Under the pieces are notes generated by a model. That model was not told where the DNA came from, ran no database searches, and saw nothing but the letters and a program-made list of their open reading frames with translations. A DNA stretch of 64,000 nucleotides from Chloroflexota bacterium (GTDB lineage Bacteria; Chloroflexota; Dehalococcoidia; Bin125), in contig JAPPFB010000002.1 of the NCBI GenBank assembly GCA_028875225.1, positions 124,001 through 188,000 on the forward strand. Reading direction: 5' to 3'. Of this stretch, positions 61,501-64,000 are shown one piece after another. Each line of letters opens with the position of its first letter. Position 1 is the first letter of the stretch. Position numbers and translations under genes: made by a program.

Positions 61501-62415
61501 TCACCGCTGTTGTCCGAACAGACCTCGCGGCCGCAGCATCAGTACCACGATCACGATCACGAACGGGATCCCCGGTTTGAGCCCCGTATTGATCCACTGG
61601 GTCGAGACCTCCTGCGCGATGCCGACGGTCAGCCCGCCAACCAGCGCGCCCCGGGGATTGCCAATCCCGCCCAGGATTACCGCCGCAAACAGCGGCAGCA
61701 GCAGGCGGAACCCGGCGTCGAAGCGGACCTCGGCCTGCAGACCCAGCATCACCCCGGCCAACGCACCGAGGATCCCAGCGATGATCCAGGTCCCCACACG
61801 GATCCGGTTGGTATCGATGCCCGACGCCTCGGCCAGTCCCGGATTGTCCGCCGTGGCCCGCATCGCCTTGCCGAACCGCGTGCGATAGAGCAGCCAGTAC
61901 AGCAGCACCGCCGCCAGGATCGTGACCCCGACGATGAAGAACTGGTCCGGCTTGACCTTGATCCCGCCCAGGATTTCGACCGCCGGATGAATCCCCGGCG
62001 TGTAGCGGAAATTCGAAGGACCCCAGATCAGCTGGATCACCGCCCGCAGCATGATCGAGATGCCCAACGACGCGATCGCGAAGACGAAGAATCCGCCGCC
62101 CGAGGCTCGCAGCCGGCGGAAGACCAACCGCTCCAGCACCACCGAGAGCGCCGCGACGCCCAGCATCGCCACCAGCAAGCCGACAATCAGCCCCCAGCCG
62201 AACGAGAGCGAACCGAACTGTCCGCCCGCGAATCCGAGGTTGGCGCCCTCGGACGAGACGACGAAGAAGGCCAGGAACATGCCCCAGCCCATCTTGTCGC
62301 CGTGGGCAAAATCGCCGACGCCGAGCACGCCGAAGACCAGCGTCAGCCCCATCGCGCCGAGCGCGACGATCGAGCCGACGATGATGCCGATCGTGACCAG
62401 TTGCGCGATCTCTAT
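61501..62415 (-). CDS. livH: Branched-chain amino acid ABC transporter permease LivH
   Basis: 304 residues if started at the ATA codon (62413-62415). The first ATG is at 62350-62352 and would lose the first membrane helix (the family start reads IEIAQLVTIGIIVGSIVALG). A strong site, GGAAGGG, lies 8 nt upstream of the ATA, and the ATA overlaps the livF stop. ATA is a rare but listed initiation codon. Family motifs: GLTLVFGVLGVGDFAHGDKM, MRATADNPGLAEASGIDTNR and GGIGNPRGALVGGLTVGIAQ. It follows livF and precedes livM by 12 nt. Confidence 0.88.
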   Translation of the reverse strand: MEIAQLVTIGIIVGSIVALGAMGLTLVFGVLGVGDFAHGDKMGWGMFLAFFVVSSEGANLGFAGGQFGSLSFGWGLIVGLLVAMLGVAALSVVLERLVFRRLRASGGGFFVFAIASLGISIMLRAVIQLIWGPSNFRYTPGIHPAVEILGGIKVKPDQFFIVGVTILAAVLLYWLLYRTRFGKAMRATADNPGLAEASGIDTNRIRVGTWIIAGILGALAGVMLGLQAEVRFDAGFRLLLPLFAAVILGGIGNPRGALVGGLTVGIAQEVSTQWINTGLKPGIPFVIVIVVLMLRPRGLFGQQR

Positions 62416-63173
62416 TGCGCCGTCCCTTCCTCGATCGTGAACCCCTCGCCGTCTGCCTGGCCCAGGAATGCGCGTCCCACATCGCGGCTGGTCAGCATCT
62501 CCGTGCCGCTGCCCTCGAGGGCGATCTCGCCGTCGACCATCACCACGGCTCGGTCAGACCAGACCAGCGCCTCCGTCGCGTTCTGCTCGACCATCAGAAT
62601 GCCCACGCCGGACATGTGAATCCGGTAGATCCGGCTGAACAGTTCGCCGCGCGCCGCCGGCGAGAGCGCCGCGGTCGGCTCGTCGAGGCAGAGCATCACC
62701 GGATCGAGCATCAGCGCCCGGCCCATCGCCAGCATCTGCCGCTGACCGCCCGAGAGCCGGCTGGCCCGCTCGTTCGGCCGGCTCTCGAGGTCGGGAAACA
62801 TGGCCAGCACTTCGGCGATCCGCTCCCCGAGTCCCGCCTGGCGCATGTAGCCGCCCATCTCCAGGTTCTCGCGGATCGAGAGCGAGGTGAACACGTTGTC
62901 GACCTGCGGCACATAGCCGATCCCCGCGGCGATCATCCGCGGTGTCGACCAGCCGCTGACGTCCTCGCCCTGGAACGAGCGACGCCCCCGCTCGAACGGC
63001 AGCGCCCCCACCGCCGCCTTGAGCAGCGTCGATTTGCCGGCCCCGTTGGGACCGATGATCGTCAGAATCTCGTCTCGATATAGGTCAATCGCGACGTCAT
63101 GGATGATGTCGATCCCGTCGACGTAGCCGCCCGAGAACGCCTCCACGCGCAACATCGGCCGTCGATCGGTCAT
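62412..63173 (-). CDS. livF: Branched-chain amino acid ABC transporter ATPase LivF
   Basis: 253 residues. Walker A GPNGAGKSTLLKAAVGALP, Q-loop YVPQVDNVFTSLSIRENLEM, signature RLSGGQRQMLAMGRALML, Walker B LCLDEPTAALSP and H-loop VEQNATEAL. It overlaps livG by 4 nt (ATGA). Confidence 0.94.
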   Translation of the reverse strand: MTDRRPMLRVEAFSGGYVDGIDIIHDVAIDLYRDEILTIIGPNGAGKSTLLKAAVGALPFERGRRSFQGEDVSGWSTPRMIAAGIGYVPQVDNVFTSLSIRENLEMGGYMRQAGLGERIAEVLAMFPDLESRPNERASRLSGGQRQMLAMGRALMLDPVMLCLDEPTAALSPAARGELFSRIYRIHMSGVGILMVEQNATEALVWSDRAVVMVDGEIALEGSGTEMLTSRDVGRAFLGQADGEGFTIEEGTAQ

Positions 63174-63940
63174 GTTCGCCGCCCGCTCAGGTACGCAGCC
63201 TGCACCTCGGGATTGGCCAGCACGTCGTCGGGCGCACCGACGTCCAGGACCCGACCCTGGGCCATCACGACCACGGGGTCACAGAGCTGCCGGACGAAAT
63301 CGAGGTTGTGCTCGATGATCAGAAAGGTCAACCCCAGCCGTTCGCTCAGGTCGCGGATGTGGTCGGCCAGCCGCACGATCAGGGCCGGATTGACCCCCGC
63401 GCTGGGTTCGTCCAGCAAGATCATTTTCGGCTCCGCCATCAGCGCGCGAGCCAGCTCGAGCAGTTTGCGCTGTCCGCCCGACAGCGCGCCGGCGCGAATG
63501 TAGGCCTGGTGTCCGAGCTGGGTCTGCTCCAGCATTTCATGGGCGCGCGCCTCCAGGCGTTGCTCCTCCCGCCGGACCCGACCGGGCAGCACCCAGTTCA
63601 TCCAGGGCGCCTCGCCCGACTGGTGCTCGCCGGCCAGCATCAGGTTCTCCAGCACGGTCATCGTCTCCAGTCCCTGGGGAATCTGGAAGGTCCGCACCAG
63701 ACCGCGATTGAACATCCGGTGCGGCGGCAATCCGGTGACGTCCTCGCCGGCGAACGAGACCTGCCCGCCGTCGGGCTTCAGGAATCCCGCGACGCAGTTG
63801 AAGGCGGTGGTCTTGCCGGCGCCGTTGGGGCCGATCATTCCGGCGATCGCGCCGGTCTCGATCTGGAACGTCGCTTGGTCGCAGGCGCGCAGGCCGCCGA
63901 AGTGCTTGTCCAGATCGCGGACCTCGAGCAGCGTCTCCAT
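63170..63940 (-). CDS. livG: Branched-chain amino acid ABC transporter ATPase LivG
   Basis: 256 residues. Walker A GPNGAGKTTAFNCVAGFLK, Q-loop LVRTFQIPQGLETMTVLENL, signature ALSGGQRKLLELARALMA, Walker B MILLDEPSAGVNP and H-loop IEHNLDFV. The long insert after the Q-loop is typical of LivG. First visible gene of the operon; the last 60 nt of the window (63941-64000) show no identifiable gene. Confidence 0.94.
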   Translation of the reverse strand: METLLEVRDLDKHFGGLRACDQATFQIETGAIAGMIGPNGAGKTTAFNCVAGFLKPDGGQVSFAGEDVTGLPPHRMFNRGLVRTFQIPQGLETMTVLENLMLAGEHQSGEAPWMNWVLPGRVRREEQRLEARAHEMLEQTQLGHQAYIRAGALSGGQRKLLELARALMAEPKMILLDEPSAGVNPALIVRLADHIRDLSERLGLTFLIIEHNLDFVRQLCDPVVVMAQGRVLDVGAPDDVLANPEVQAAYLSGRRT

Positions 63941-64000
63941 CGACCGGTCTCGGCGCCTCAGCCCGGCGGCCAGCTCAGTCGGCGACCGCCCAGCACATGC

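Noticed and set aside
63941-64000. Possible end of another gene upstream of livG
   Set aside because: Only 60 nt are visible and no frame shows a recognisable protein end.

Overview
The window is a 64 kb piece of a high-GC bacterial chromosome with densely packed genes, short overlaps and no rRNA, tRNA, CRISPR array, insertion sequence or prophage that I could recognise. The gene mix points to the Chloroflexota, most likely a Dehalococcoidia/SAR202-like or related free-living or symbiotic lineage. The reasons are several luciferase-like flavin oxidoreductases, CoA-linked acyl catabolism, a SufU-type Suf operon with an inserted Rieske protein, a type 2 isoleucyl-tRNA synthetase, and Gln-rich lipoproteins. 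This placement is inference from gene content. Genes for a class B penicillin-binding protein, MurJ and a RodZ-like protein argue for a peptidoglycan wall, so it is not Dehalococcoides itself.

Layout. 1-3.6 kb: two secreted proteins, a beta-propeller protein cut by the window edge and a large repeat protein. 3.6-9.7 kb: acyl-CoA dehydrogenase, a MecA-like penicillin-binding lipoprotein, a zincin, glycerate kinase and three very small genes. 9.7-24 kb: housekeeping genes (mtaB-scpB-DUF503, rimO, rodZ-like with PASTA, zinc dehydrogenase, rpsT, murJ, zinc-ribbon protein, ileS, yihY, proB). 24-36.4 kb: accessory region with repeats: an HTH protein, alpha/beta hydrolase, SsuD-like monooxygenase with an arylsulfotransferase-like protein, GNAT, a family 5 substrate-binding protein interrupted by a stop codon, a flavin oxidoreductase, DegV, an acetoacetate-decarboxylase-like protein and an MFS carrier. 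36.4-43.1 kb: complete suf operon read leftward, led by a SufR-like regulator. 43.2-53.4 kb: orphan hemin-type ATPase, MBL hydrolase, AI-2E-type permease, Na/Ca antiporter, two enoyl-CoA hydratases, twin nuclease-fold proteins and twin flavin oxidoreductases. 53.5-64 kb: four consecutive genes for branched-chain-amino-acid-type binding proteins (five binding domains) facing a livGFHM transporter operon.

The most unusual signals are: (1) a dispersed two-hairpin element present four times with a fixed 65-nt centre-to-centre distance and matched stems, plus a 21-bp tandem array built from the same sequence beside an unknown HTH gene; (2) a binding-protein gene whose Tat/lipoprotein leader is separated from its body by one in-frame TAA inside a poly-Gln tract; (3) a tandemly fused double binding protein within a set of paralogues served by one transporter; (4) a roughly 55-residue module shared by a secreted protein at one end of the window and a binding protein at the other; and (5) a patch of foreign-looking codon use inside the ileS editing domain.

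All functions are read from sequence motifs and family knowledge; no database search was run.
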